From the NCBI GenBank assembly GCA_013215655.1, contig JABSOX010000041.1:5992-47811 (forward strand): a DNA stretch of 41,820 nucleotides, given 5' to 3'. Each line of letters starts with the position of its first letter. The first letter of the stretch is position 1. Below are positions 17,603 to 25,761 of this stretch, piece by piece. Below the pieces are notes generated by a model, which had not been told where the DNA came from, ran no database searches, and was given only the letters and a program-made list of their open reading frames with translations. This stretch comes from Colwellia sp. GTDB taxonomy: Bacteria; Pseudomonadota; Gammaproteobacteria; Enterobacterales; Alteromonadaceae. The position numbers were made by a program, and so were the translations under genes.

Positions 17603-18241
17603 TTACGCCGTTAATTGACGGATCTTTGCTTTAATGACTTCAATGGCCATTCTATTTTTCCCACCACGCGTAATAACAATATCAGCAAATGATTTAGATG
17701 GTTCAATATGTTGATGGTACATTGGACGAACCGTTGATAAGTACTGCTCAGTAATACATTCTATACTACGTGAACGCTCAATGATGTCGCGTTTAATACG
17801 GCGAATCAAACAAATATCAAGCGGTGTATCCATATAAATTTTAATATCAAAACAATCTCTTAGTTCTTGATTTGAAAATAATAGTATACCTTCAACAAGA
17901 ATTATTGGAGTAGGGTTTAAATAAATTGTTTCTTTTAGACGTGTATGCGTTTTATAACAATATATTGGCACTTCAACAGGACTTTTATTTGTTAATGATT
18001 TTAGATGGTTACAAAGTAATGTATGTTCAAAAGCATCGGGATGATCGTAATTATTATTGACCCTCTCGTCCATACTTAAATGGGTTTGATCACAATAATA
18101 AGCGTCTTCTTTTATTATTGAGATGCCGTTTTTGCCTAACTCTGGCAATAGTTCGTCATATATCGTTTGTGCAAAAAGAGACTTTCCAGATGCTGAGGCA
18201 CCCGTTATTGCAATTATTGTTGGTTTATTGATTACTGACAC
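17603..18241 (-). CDS. udk: Uridine kinase
   Basis: A 212-residue P-loop kinase with Walker A GASASGKS, the NNYDHPDAFE substrate stretch, LVEGILLF, and the lid region IRRIKRDIIERSRS. These are the landmarks of uridine/cytidine kinase, and the length matches E. coli Udk (213). It phosphorylates uridine and cytidine with ATP or GTP and keeps ribonucleosides for salvage. It is the first gene of the minus-strand run and faces deoB across a 403-bp region with two RutR-like operators. Confidence 0.93.
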   Translation of the reverse strand: MSVINKPTIIAITGASASGKSLFAQTIYDELLPELGKNGISIIKEDAYYCDQTHLSMDERVNNNYDHPDAFEHTLLCNHLKSLTNKSPVEVPIYCYKTHTRLKETIYLNPTPIILVEGILLFSNQELRDCFDIKIYMDTPLDICLIRRIKRDIIERSRSIECITEQYLSTVRPMYHQHIEPSKSFADIVITRGGKNRMAIEVIKAKIRQLTA

Positions 18242-18411
18242 TTGAAACCTTAGCTTGAATATTCATTATTAATTTTTGATTTCCTTGGCGTTTATAACTT
18301 GAACTCTTATTAGAATTTTCGCCATAATTTATATCTTAACTATACTAATGCCATTAAAGCATCATAAATTTTTGTATTAATAGCATTATCACAATGGTAA
18401 ATTAACACAAG

Positions 18412-18427
18412 TTGACCAAGTGGTCAT
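18412..18427. promoter_or_regulatory. RutR-like operator, best match in the window
   Basis: TTGACCA-AG-TGGTCAT matches 13 of 14 conserved positions of the RutR site known from E. coli. It lies about 170 bp upstream of udk and 218 bp upstream of deoB. Confidence 0.75.
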
Positions 18428-18533
18428 GAAATTTTTCACTTAAGTTGATTCTGTATTTAGATGTACACATATATTAATGAGATTTGATAAATAAATTTAG
18501 TAAAGAATGTTTTGATGATATCGTTAGCGCAAC

Positions 18534-18562
18534 TTGACAATAGTGTCAGGTTTGTTGTAAAA
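18534..18562 (+). promoter_or_regulatory. Probable deoB promoter overlapped by a second RutR-like operator
   Basis: A perfect -35 TTGACA (18534-18539) is followed by a weak -10 (TGTAAA at 18556-18561, 16-bp spacer). The imperfect palindrome TTGAC-N6-GTCAG at 18534-18549 has the same half-site spacing as the site at 18412 and matches 10 of 14 RutR positions. A bound repressor would cover the -35 box. Confidence 0.45.
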
Positions 18563-18644
18563 ACTATAAGTAGACTTTTTTTATGAATGTAATACTCCGG
18601 CTTACTGCTGTAGTGACAAACTTGGTTCAAAGAGTGGAATAAAA

Positions 18645-19868
18645 ATGGCACGAGCAATTATTTTAGTATTAGACAGTTTAGGTATTGGCCACGCACCTGA
18701 TGCCGAAAAATTTGGTGATGTATCAGCTAATACATTTGCCAATATTGCTAAGCATTATTACAACGTTAGCAACAAAGCAATAGCATTACCAAACCTTGCA
18801 AAATTAGGTTTAATAGAAGCCTGTATGCAAGCTAGGCCTGTAGACTTTGAATACTCTGGAGGTCAACCTACTAAAGGAGCTTACGGGTATGCTGCTGAAA
18901 TCAGCACGGGTAAAGATACACCTAGTGGTCATTGGGAAATGGCAGGTGTGCCGGTATTATTTGATTGGGGTTATTTTTCCGATAAAGAAAACGCTTTTCC
19001 TGAAGACTTACTTAAAAAAATTAGCAAGATAACTGGAACTCAAGATATTTTGGGTAATTGTCATGCCTCTGGAACAGATATCATTGCAAAACATGGTAAA
19101 GAGCATATCAAAACAGGGTTACCCATATGTTATACCTCTGCAGATAGTGTTTTTCAAGTCGCTGCTCATGAAGAGCATTTTGGTTTAGATAACCTCTATA
19201 AATATTGTGAACAAGTACGAGTTTTGCTTGATCAAGAAAATTACAATATCGGACGTGTTATCGCACGTCCTTTTATTGGTGAATCACCAACAGATTTTGT
19301 TCGTACTGGAAACCGCCGTGATTATTCAGTATTACCTCCTGCCAAAACGGTTTTGGATAAGTTTTACAAAACAGGCGGTCATGTTGTCAGTATCGGTAAA
19401 ATAGCCGATATTTTTGCGCATCAAGGTATTAGTGAAAAAATCAAAGCAACGGGTATTGATGCGTTAGTTGATGCAACAATTAAACAGATTAAAACAGCAA
19501 AAGATAATAGCTTAATTTTTACCAATTTGGTGAACTTTGATCAAGATTTTGGTCATCGTCGTGACCCTATTGGTTACGCAGAAGCCCTACAAGCTTTTGA
19601 TCAAAGAATACCTGAAATAATTCAAGCTATGACTGACCAAGATATGCTCTTTTTGACAGCTGATCATGGCTGCGATCCTACTTGGCCGGGTAGTGATCAT
19701 ACTAGGGAATATGTACCTGTACTGGCTTATCACCACAATATTGGTTCTATTAATTTAGGTGAAAGAGATACGTTTGCAGATCTAGGTCAAACCATTGCTG
19801 ATATGTTTAATTTATCAAAAATGGATTACGGCACCAGTTTTTATAAGGAGTTGGAGTTTAACGAATAA
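18645..19868 (+). CDS. deoB: Phosphopentomutase
   Basis: The protein has 407 residues (E. coli DeoB has 407). Alkaline-phosphatase-superfamily metal motifs are clear: LDSLGIGHAPDA near the N-terminus, the phosphorylated-Thr loop GKDTPSGHWEM, and the C-terminal LTADHGCDPTWPGSDHTRE block holding Mn-binding Asp/His residues. It converts (deoxy)ribose-1-phosphate from the phosphorylases into the 5-phosphate used by DeoC. It starts a plus-strand unit with the TonB receptor gene 63 bp downstream. A GTGGAA ribosome site precedes the ATG. Confidence 0.96.
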   Translation: MARAIILVLDSLGIGHAPDAEKFGDVSANTFANIAKHYYNVSNKAIALPNLAKLGLIEACMQARPVDFEYSGGQPTKGAYGYAAEISTGKDTPSGHWEMAGVPVLFDWGYFSDKENAFPEDLLKKISKITGTQDILGNCHASGTDIIAKHGKEHIKTGLPICYTSADSVFQVAAHEEHFGLDNLYKYCEQVRVLLDQENYNIGRVIARPFIGESPTDFVRTGNRRDYSVLPPAKTVLDKFYKTGGHVVSIGKIADIFAHQGISEKIKATGIDALVDATIKQIKTAKDNSLIFTNLVNFDQDFGHRRDPIGYAEALQAFDQRIPEIIQAMTDQDMLFLTADHGCDPTWPGSDHTREYVPVLAYHHNIGSINLGERDTFADLGQTIADMFNLSKMDYGTSFYKELEFNE

Positions 19869-19931
19869 TAAGTTAATTATTAGTAAGTCATTAAAAAAAA
19901 CACAAAAAATAAGTCCTTGGGAGAGAACTCG

Positions 19932-22205
19932 ATGAAAACGTTGAAACAGACATCACTTGCGGTGTGCATAAAGGTAGCATTATTTGCAGGAAGTTCACTT
20001 TCTGCCGCCACAGTTTATGCCGCAGAAGAAAATAAAGAAGTAAAAGAAGAAATAACTGGCTTAGAAATAATTCAAGTTACAGCACGTAAAAGAACAGAAA
20101 ATGTTAAAGATGTGCCTATTTCTGTTTCAGCGATAACAGCAAAAAAACTTGAAGTATTAGGTTCTTCGGGAATGGATGTTCGTGCATTATCGGCGCGTGT
20201 TCCAAGTTTATTGATAGAGTCTTCATTTGGACGTACTTTTCCACGCTTTTATATTCGTGGTTTAGGAAACACGGACTTTGATTTATTAGCGTCACAACCC
20301 GTTTCATTAATATATGATGAAGTCGTGTTAGAAAATGCACTAACCAAAGGCATGCCAATGTTTGATATTGAGCGTGTCGAAGTATTACGTGGTCCACAAG
20401 GAACACTCTTTGGCCGTAATACACCCGCTGGTATCATTAAAGTTCAATCTAAAAAACCGACTCAAGATTTTGATGCATCACTTTCTGCTTCCTATGGTAG
20501 CTTTGATTCGGTTGATATGCGTTTAGCTGTAGGTGGTAGTTTAACTGATACATTATCGGCACGAGTTGCTTTGTTACAACAAGGGCGTGAAGAATGGATA
20601 GATAACAAAGCGCCGGGCTTCGAACAAGATGATGAATTAGGTAGTTACAGTGAATCTGCAGGGCGTATCCAGTTATTGTGGGAGCCAAATGAGGATTTTA
20701 GTGCGTTGTTTAACTACCATTACCGTGATGCAGACGCTGATGCACGTATCTTTAGAGCCAATATTATTAAGCCCGGCACCAATGATTTAGTTGCGGGTTT
20801 TGACCGTGATACGGTTTATCAAGACGCCGCTAGTCGTAATAAACAAACGGTTGAAATGCGTGGTGGCAGTGTCAAACTTGAATATAATATGGGAAGTCAC
20901 ACCTTAACGTCTGTGAGTGGTTATGAGTCCGCTGAAATGTTCTCTGTTGGGGATATTGATGGTGGTTATGGCGCATCGTTTTTGGGCGATTATATGGGAC
21001 CTGGGTTTATACCATTTCCATCTGAAACAGGCGCAAGAATGCCAGACCATGAACAGTTAACTCAAGAAGTTCGCATTTCAAGTAATGATTTAGGTCAAGT
21101 GGATTATCAATTTGGTTTTTTTCTTTTTGATGAAGACCTCACGATTAATAATTTAAGTTTCGATACTTTAGGCAATGGCGTGCAAAATGGTATTGCTATA
21201 CAAAAAATGCAAACGAATGCTTGGGCTATTTTTGGCTCTGTAGACTATGAAATATCAGAGCAGCTAAATGTGACTGCCGGTTTACGTTATTCTGATGACA
21301 AGCGTGACTGGAAAGGAACCTTAGTACAATCACCTTTTGGTGCGCCGGGTTTTAGTGAAAAGAATTCAGTTGATGATTCACAAGTTAGTGGCGATATCAG
21401 TGCCAACTACAGAATGGATGATGAGACTAACCTTTATGCACGTTATGCTCATGGTTATCGCTCGCCAAGTATTCAAGGGCGTAGTTTATTGTTTTCTGCA
21501 AATTCAACGACCGCTGACTCTGAAACGGTAGACTCAATTGAAACGGGCTTTAAATCTGTAATTTTAGAAAATACGGCCCGAATTGATGGTAGCGTATTTT
21601 ATTATGTCGTTAACGATCAGCAATTAACGGCTGTTGGTGGTACAGGTAATGTTGCTAGTTTACTCAATGCCGATGAAGCTGTTGGTTACGGTTTTGAGTT
21701 AGATGGTGAATACATGATCACACCTGAGTTTGTGGTCACCGGTAGTTTGAGTTATAACCATACAGAGTTAAATGATAGCAATGTAGCGGTTCCTGGTTGT
21801 GGTGGTGGTTGTACGGTAACCGATAAACTTAATGCTGATGGGCTAGCAATTATTGATGGTAACTCTTTGCCACAATCACCTGAATGGATCGCTAACTTTT
21901 CAGCACGATGGTCAAAAGAAATTGGTGATGGAGAGTTTTATGTCTATACCGATTGGTCATACCGCAGTGAAGTTAATTTCTTCTTATATGAGTCGATTGA
22001 ATTTACTGGCGATGCCTTGTTAGAAGGTGGTGTTCGAGTGGGTTATGAATGGTATACAGGTGGAGCTGAATATGAAGTTGCGCTGTTTGGCCGTAACATT
22101 ACTAATGAAGAGCAATTAACGGGTGCTATCGACTTTAATAACTTAACGGGTTATGTCAATGAACCACAATTTTTTGGTATTGAATTTAAAGCTAACTTCT
22201 TTTAA
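19932..22205 (+). CDS. TonB-dependent outer-membrane receptor linked to deoB
   Basis: The start is the ATG at 19932, with GGGAGAGA just before it; the in-frame TTG at 19917 lies upstream of that ribosome site. The protein has 757 residues. It has a signal peptide (about 1-30, ending VYA), TonB box EIIQVTARKR, plug domain with VPISVSAI, FYIRGLG and VEVLRGPQGTLFGRN, then a beta-barrel ending in FKANFF. A CGGGC pair near the C-terminal third may form a disulfide in an outer loop. It has no carboxypeptidase-like N-terminal domain, unlike the receptor at 6116. It follows deoB by 63 bp, with a terminator after it, so it is probably co-transcribed. That placement suggests nucleosides or nucleotides as ligand (inference). 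Confidence 0.88.
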   Translation: MKTLKQTSLAVCIKVALFAGSSLSAATVYAAEENKEVKEEITGLEIIQVTARKRTENVKDVPISVSAITAKKLEVLGSSGMDVRALSARVPSLLIESSFGRTFPRFYIRGLGNTDFDLLASQPVSLIYDEVVLENALTKGMPMFDIERVEVLRGPQGTLFGRNTPAGIIKVQSKKPTQDFDASLSASYGSFDSVDMRLAVGGSLTDTLSARVALLQQGREEWIDNKAPGFEQDDELGSYSESAGRIQLLWEPNEDFSALFNYHYRDADADARIFRANIIKPGTNDLVAGFDRDTVYQDAASRNKQTVEMRGGSVKLEYNMGSHTLTSVSGYESAEMFSVGDIDGGYGASFLGDYMGPGFIPFPSETGARMPDHEQLTQEVRISSNDLGQVDYQFGFFLFDEDLTINNLSFDTLGNGVQNGIAIQKMQTNAWAIFGSVDYEISEQLNVTAGLRYSDDKRDWKGTLVQSPFGAPGFSEKNSVDDSQVSGDISANYRMDDETNLYARYAHGYRSPSIQGRSLLFSANSTTADSETVDSIETGFKSVILENTARIDGSVFYYVVNDQQLTAVGGTGNVASLLNADEAVGYGFELDGEYMITPEFVVTGSLSYNHTELNDSNVAVPGCGGGCTVTDKLNADGLAIIDGNSLPQSPEWIANFSARWSKEIGDGEFYVYTDWSYRSEVNFFLYESIEFTGDALLEGGVRVGYEWYTGGAEYEVALFGRNITNEEQLTGAIDFNNLTGYVNEPQFFGIEFKANFF

Positions 22206-22240
22206 ATAATCATTAGTAAAAAAGATAAATTTAAAAACTA

Positions 22241-22271
22241 AAAAGGCCAGTATTTTTACTGGCCTTTTATC
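22241..22271. terminator. Terminator after the deoB-linked receptor
   Basis: AAAAGGCCAGTA and its complement TACTGGCCTTTT flank a T-rich loop; T-rich DNA follows on both strands, so it may also stop transcription from deoD on the minus strand. Confidence 0.88.
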
Positions 22272-22293
22272 TTTTGTAGGTCGATGGTTTACC

Positions 22294-22342
22294 TCGACAA
22301 AATTAGATTAGTCTTGAGCATTTACAATGCTCATTTCGTCGA
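22294..22342. other. Nested inverted repeat at the 3' side of deoD
   Basis: An inner hairpin, TGAGCAT-TTACA-ATGCTCA (22315-22333), is flanked by outer arms TCGACAAAA and TTTCGTCGA that pair at 8 of 9 positions. No T tract follows either side. Possible 3' mRNA stabiliser or relic of a small repeat. Confidence 0.4.
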
Positions 22343-22359
22343 ACATTAAAGTGTCATAG

Positions 22360-23064
22360 TTACAAAATACTTTCCAGTGTTAATTCCATCATATCTTTAA
22401 AAGTCGTTTCACGTTCGTCGGCAGTGGTTTGTTCACCCGTTTTTATATGATCGCTCACTGTTAATACGGTCAGCGCTTTCTTACCATATTCAGCAGCAAC
22501 GCCGTATAAACCAGCGGCTTCCATTTCAACGGCTAAAATACCGTGTTTTTCCATAATGGCAAACATTTCAGGTTGTGGGGTATAAAACAGATCAGCGGTA
22601 AAAATATTCCCGACATGAATTTTTTGATTTAATTTTTGTGCGGTATTGGCGACTTTTTGTAATAAACCAAAATCTGCGCAAGCAGCGAAGTCACATTCAT
22701 TAAAGCGCATTCTATTAACACGAGAATCAGTGCTGGCGGCCATACCAATAATGATATCGCGAATTTTTATGTCATCACGTACAGCGCCACATGAACCAAT
22801 TCTAATAATATTCTCAACGGCAAAATCTTTGTACAGCTCCGTAGCATATATTGAAATAGATGGTACACCCATGCCAGATCCCATTACCGAAATGGCTTTG
22901 CCTTTGTAGCTACCGGTGTAGCCAAACATGTTACGTACTTGAGTGATACATTTTGCATCGTCTAAAAAATTTTCTGCAATAAATTTGGCTCTTAAAGGGT
23001 CGCCGGGCATTAAGACCGTTTCTGCGAAATCACCAAGTTCTGCTTTTATGTGAGGAGTTGTCAT
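22360..23064 (-). CDS. deoD: Purine nucleoside phosphorylase, DeoD type
   Basis: The protein has 234 residues (E. coli DeoD has 239). Diagnostic elements are the N-terminal TPHIKAE with the His that reaches the neighbouring subunit, [13 protein letters not shown], the phosphate-site [19 protein letters not shown], the ribose-site VEMEAAGLY and the catalytic Asp in TVSDH. It phosphorolyses purine (deoxy)nucleosides to base and pentose-1-phosphate, sharing DeoB as the next step. It sits on the minus strand, facing the receptor gene, and lies after add and a small ORF on the same strand. No RutR-like site was found before it, so it may be regulated differently from the pyrimidine arm. Confidence 0.95.
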   Translation of the reverse strand: MTTPHIKAELGDFAETVLMPGDPLRAKFIAENFLDDAKCITQVRNMFGYTGSYKGKAISVMGSGMGVPSISIYATELYKDFAVENIIRIGSCGAVRDDIKIRDIIIGMAASTDSRVNRMRFNECDFAACADFGLLQKVANTAQKLNQKIHVGNIFTADLFYTPQPEMFAIMEKHGILAVEMEAAGLYGVAAEYGKKALTVLTVSDHIKTGEQTTADERETTFKDMMELTLESIL

Positions 23065-23211
23065 GAGAGTTAACCTTTTTAATTGTTAAAATCTCAGTAA
23101 GTTTCTAGCCAGTATTGAATATATATAGCTGCTATCAAGGGTCTTTTACTGATGTTTTGTTTATATTCTTTAGTTTATGTTACTTGTGTAGATTATTCTA
23201 TTATTTATATT

Positions 23212-23376
23212 TCAACTGAAAAAGCGTTCGATGATCCAGCTATATCCTTTTCCTCCAAGGTAAATACCAAAATTTCCGCTATACCATAGAGTATCGGAGG
23301 AGCGGGTAGTGGTATCATTGAAAAAAACGATACCAACAACAGCACCTGTTATTAACGCTAGTATGATTTTAGTCAT
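23212..23376 (-). CDS. Small membrane protein of unknown function
   Basis: A 54-residue ORF from the ATG at 23376, preceded by AAGAGA at a normal distance. The frame is open further upstream, but that would overlap add. The N-terminal 19 residues form one hydrophobic helix (KIILALITGAVVGIVFF), followed by a polar tail rich in Ser/Thr, aromatic residues and Gly (YSGNFGIYLGGKGYSW). I recognise no family. It lies 40 bp after add and 147 bp before deoD on the same strand, so it may ride on an add-deoD transcript. It could also be a chance ORF. Confidence 0.45.
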   Translation of the reverse strand: MTKIILALITGAVVGIVFFNDTTTRSSDTLWYSGNFGIYLGGKGYSWIIERFFS

Positions 23377-23416
23377 ATTATCTCTTTTATTTGAGCCAAA
23401 TTTTAATAAATTTAAC

Positions 23417-24409
23417 CTAGCTAAAAGAGCATAGACTCTGCTTTTCACTTGCTGATAAGAAACTTGCCGCTAAAGCATTTTTCTGCAGTTGCGTTATTTC
23501 ATTATCAGTTAATCCTAGAGTATCTCTGGCCAGCAAAAATTCATGCTTAATTTCTATGCCTTGTACAGCAGGATCGTCTGTATTTAAACATACTCTGAGA
23601 CCTTTATCCAAATACTGTTTTATTGGATGTTTAGATAAGTCTTTGATGGTACCTGTTTGAAAATTGGACGTTAGGCAAGACTCGATAGCAATTTCGTGTT
23701 TTAACATATAATCAAGCAGCTTTTCATCTTCAATACTTTTTACACCATGACCAATTCTTGTCGCTTTTAATTCATTAATTGCTTGCCAGACACTTAAAGG
23801 TCCTGCAGCTTCTCCTGCATGAATGGTCACTTGTAAATCGGCTTGCGCTACTTGCTTAAAATGTTCAATAAAGAGCTCTCCGGGGTAATTGTATTCATCA
23901 CCGGCTAAGTCAATGGCAACGAGGTGTTCTTTATGTGCTAATAAAGCACTAAGTTCACTTTGGCATTTATCTACGCCAAAAGTGCGACTTAAGATTCCAA
24001 TAAGGTTAATTTTTATATTAAATAATTTTACACCAGCTTTTATACCATCAATAACGGCAGCAACAACATCTTGTGTATTTAAATTATTTGCCATTGCCAT
24101 GTAATAAGGTGAAAAACGTAATTCGGCATAATGTAATCCAGCGTTAAAAGCATCTTCAACATTTTCAAAAGCGACTTGTTTACAATCATCAAGTGACTTT
24201 AAAACCGCTACCCCCCAATCTAATTTTTTTAAGAAAGCGAGCAAATCAGCCTCACTATTTTGAATTTGTACATAAGGAATAAATTGTTCAAATTCTTTAG
24301 TTGGAAGCTCTATATTATTTTTTTGAGCGAGTTGCCAAATGGTTTTTGGGCGTATGTTGCCATCTAAATGGCGATGTAAATCGATTAAAGGGAGTTTTGT
24401 ATTGATCAT
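23417..24409 (-). CDS. add: Adenosine deaminase
   Basis: A 330-residue zinc amidohydrolase. It has the metal motif HRHLDG near the N-terminus, the catalytic HAGEAAG segment, GHGVKS, SCLTSNFQTG and the LNTDDPAV motif with the final metal Asp, all in the order of the adenosine deaminase family (E. coli Add has 333 residues). It converts adenosine and deoxyadenosine to inosine and deoxyinosine, which DeoD then splits. It is the first gene of the purine arm of the locus; its product and that of deoD act in sequence. Adenine deaminase-type relatives exist, but the HAGE and DDP context supports the nucleoside enzyme. Confidence 0.93.
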   Translation of the reverse strand: MINTKLPLIDLHRHLDGNIRPKTIWQLAQKNNIELPTKEFEQFIPYVQIQNSEADLLAFLKKLDWGVAVLKSLDDCKQVAFENVEDAFNAGLHYAELRFSPYYMAMANNLNTQDVVAAVIDGIKAGVKLFNIKINLIGILSRTFGVDKCQSELSALLAHKEHLVAIDLAGDEYNYPGELFIEHFKQVAQADLQVTIHAGEAAGPLSVWQAINELKATRIGHGVKSIEDEKLLDYMLKHEIAIESCLTSNFQTGTIKDLSKHPIKQYLDKGLRVCLNTDDPAVQGIEIKHEFLLARDTLGLTDNEITQLQKNALAASFLSASEKQSLCSFS

Positions 24410-24535
24410 CTTATATTTATTGTCCTTGAGCTAAAAACTTTCAGTCTATAATTCATCTTTATTATATAACTTTTTCTGTGTTTTTGATTGGTATTCGTGT
24501 GCTAACACTGATAAATTAACGCTGGGATTAGTTAT

Positions 24536-24558
24536 CTAGGCGTCTAGACGTAAACTAG
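24536..24558. promoter_or_regulatory. CTAG-N4-CTAG element upstream of aroG, TrpR-operator-like
   Basis: CTAG occurs at 24536, 24544 and 24555, with a perfect palindrome CGTCTAGACG at 24541-24550. The 8-bp step between the first two CTAG copies is that of known TrpR operators (trp, aroH). It is 44-66 bp before the aroG start. A TrpR gene is not in the window. Confidence 0.4.
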
Positions 24559-24601
24559 GCAAAATAAATTATTTGAAATTATAGAAGTAAGAGAAACCAT
24601 T

Positions 24602-25660
24602 ATGTTTTACCAAACCGACGATGTTCGTATTAAACAAATTAAAGAATTATTACCGCCAGTAGCCTTACTTGAGCGATTTCCAGCATCAAAAGCAGCGTCA
24701 CAATCGGTTTTTGCAGGTAGACAAGCCATTCATGATATTTTTAACGATAAAGACGACCGTTTATTAGTTGTTATTGGCCCTTGTTCAATTCATGATACTG
24801 AAGCTGCATTAGAGTATGGACAACGTTTAGTTAAACTGCGTGAAAAGTATAAAGACAGTTTAGAAATAGTGATGCGTGTTTATTTTGAAAAGCCACGAAC
24901 AACTGTTGGTTGGAAAGGTTTAATTAATGACCCCTATATGGACTGTAGCTTTAATTTAAATGATGGATTACGTATTGGACGTAAATTGCTTCTTGATCTC
25001 AATGATCTGGGTTTACCTACTGCAGGTGAGTTTTTAGATATGATCACACCTCAGTATATGGCAGACTTTATGTGTTGGGGTGCCATTGGCGCGCGCACCA
25101 CTGAAAGCCAAGTACATCGTGAACTTGCTTCTGGTTTATCTTGTCCTGTAGGTTTTAAAAACGGCACTGATGGCACCATTAAAATTGCCATTGATGCGAT
25201 AGGTTCAGCATCGGCACCTCATCATTTTCTTTCAGTCACAAAATTAGGTCATTCAGCAATTGTTGAAACGACGGGTAATAAAGATTGTCATATTATTTTA
25301 CGTGGTGGACGAACCACTAACTTTGATAAAGAAAGTGTTAAAGAGGTAACTGAGCAATTAAATAGATCAAATTTAAAAACCAAAGTGATGATTGACTTTA
25401 GTCATGCAAATAGCAGTAAAAAGTTTGAAAATCAGATGTTGGTATCTACAGATGTTAGTCAACAAATAGCACAAGGTAATCAAAATATATTTGGTGTTAT
25501 GGTTGAAAGCCATTTGGTTGAAGGACGCCAAGACTTGATTGATGGCAAGGTCGAAACATATGGGCAGAGTATTACCGATGCTTGTATTGGTTGGTCAGAT
25601 ACTGAGCGTCTTTTAGCACAATTAAGTGATGCAGTGATAACTCGTCGAACAGTTAGATGA
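24602..25660 (+). CDS. aroG: 3-deoxy-7-phosphoheptulonate (DAHP) synthase, AroG type
   Basis: A 352-residue class I DAHP synthase. From memory it resembles E. coli AroG almost end to end. Shared features are the start DDVRIKQIKELLPPVALLE, GPCSIHD, EKPRTTVGWKGL, GEFLDMITPQY, ARTTESQVHRELASGLS, IDFSHANSSK and YGQSITDACIGW. It condenses PEP with erythrose-4-phosphate as the first step of aromatic amino-acid synthesis. E. coli AroG is inhibited by phenylalanine; the same sensitivity is likely here but not proven. It is monocistronic, with a TrpR-like element before and a strong terminator after. It seems unrelated to the nucleoside genes. Confidence 0.95.
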   Translation: MFYQTDDVRIKQIKELLPPVALLERFPASKAASQSVFAGRQAIHDIFNDKDDRLLVVIGPCSIHDTEAALEYGQRLVKLREKYKDSLEIVMRVYFEKPRTTVGWKGLINDPYMDCSFNLNDGLRIGRKLLLDLNDLGLPTAGEFLDMITPQYMADFMCWGAIGARTTESQVHRELASGLSCPVGFKNGTDGTIKIAIDAIGSASAPHHFLSVTKLGHSAIVETTGNKDCHIILRGGRTTNFDKESVKEVTEQLNRSNLKTKVMIDFSHANSSKKFENQMLVSTDVSQQIAQGNQNIFGVMVESHLVEGRQDLIDGKVETYGQSITDACIGWSDTERLLAQLSDAVITRRTVR

Positions 25661-25701
25661 AATTTCTAATGGGTTGATCTCTAGTGAGTTCATCTCTAAT
25701 A

Positions 25702-25748
25702 AATAAAGCCGCAGCTGATTTGATATCAACTGCGGCTTTATTTTTTTG
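25702..25748. terminator. Terminator after aroG, probably bidirectional
   Basis: AAAGCCGCAG-C-TGAT pairs with ATCA-A-CTGCGGCTTT around TTGAT, followed by a T run. It lies between the converging aroG and the STAS-like gene. Confidence 0.9.
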
Positions 25749-25761
25749 TAATGCTATTATT

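Larger units (their letters stand above)
18242..18644. other. Divergent udk/deoB regulatory region
   Basis: This 403-bp AT-rich region has no credible gene; a short minus-strand ORF overlapping the deoB start has no coding features. It holds the best RutR-like operator in the window (18412-18427) and a second one over the probable deoB promoter (18534-18549). Otherwise I see no defined structure. Confidence 0.6.

Noticed and set aside
18457-18657. 66-residue minus-strand ORF upstream of deoB
   Set aside because: It overlaps the deoB start and the promoter region, has no ribosome site I can see, and shows no recognisable features.
24410-24601. TyrR box before aroG
   Set aside because: No TGTAAA-N6-TTTACA match is present; the CTAG array is the only notable element.
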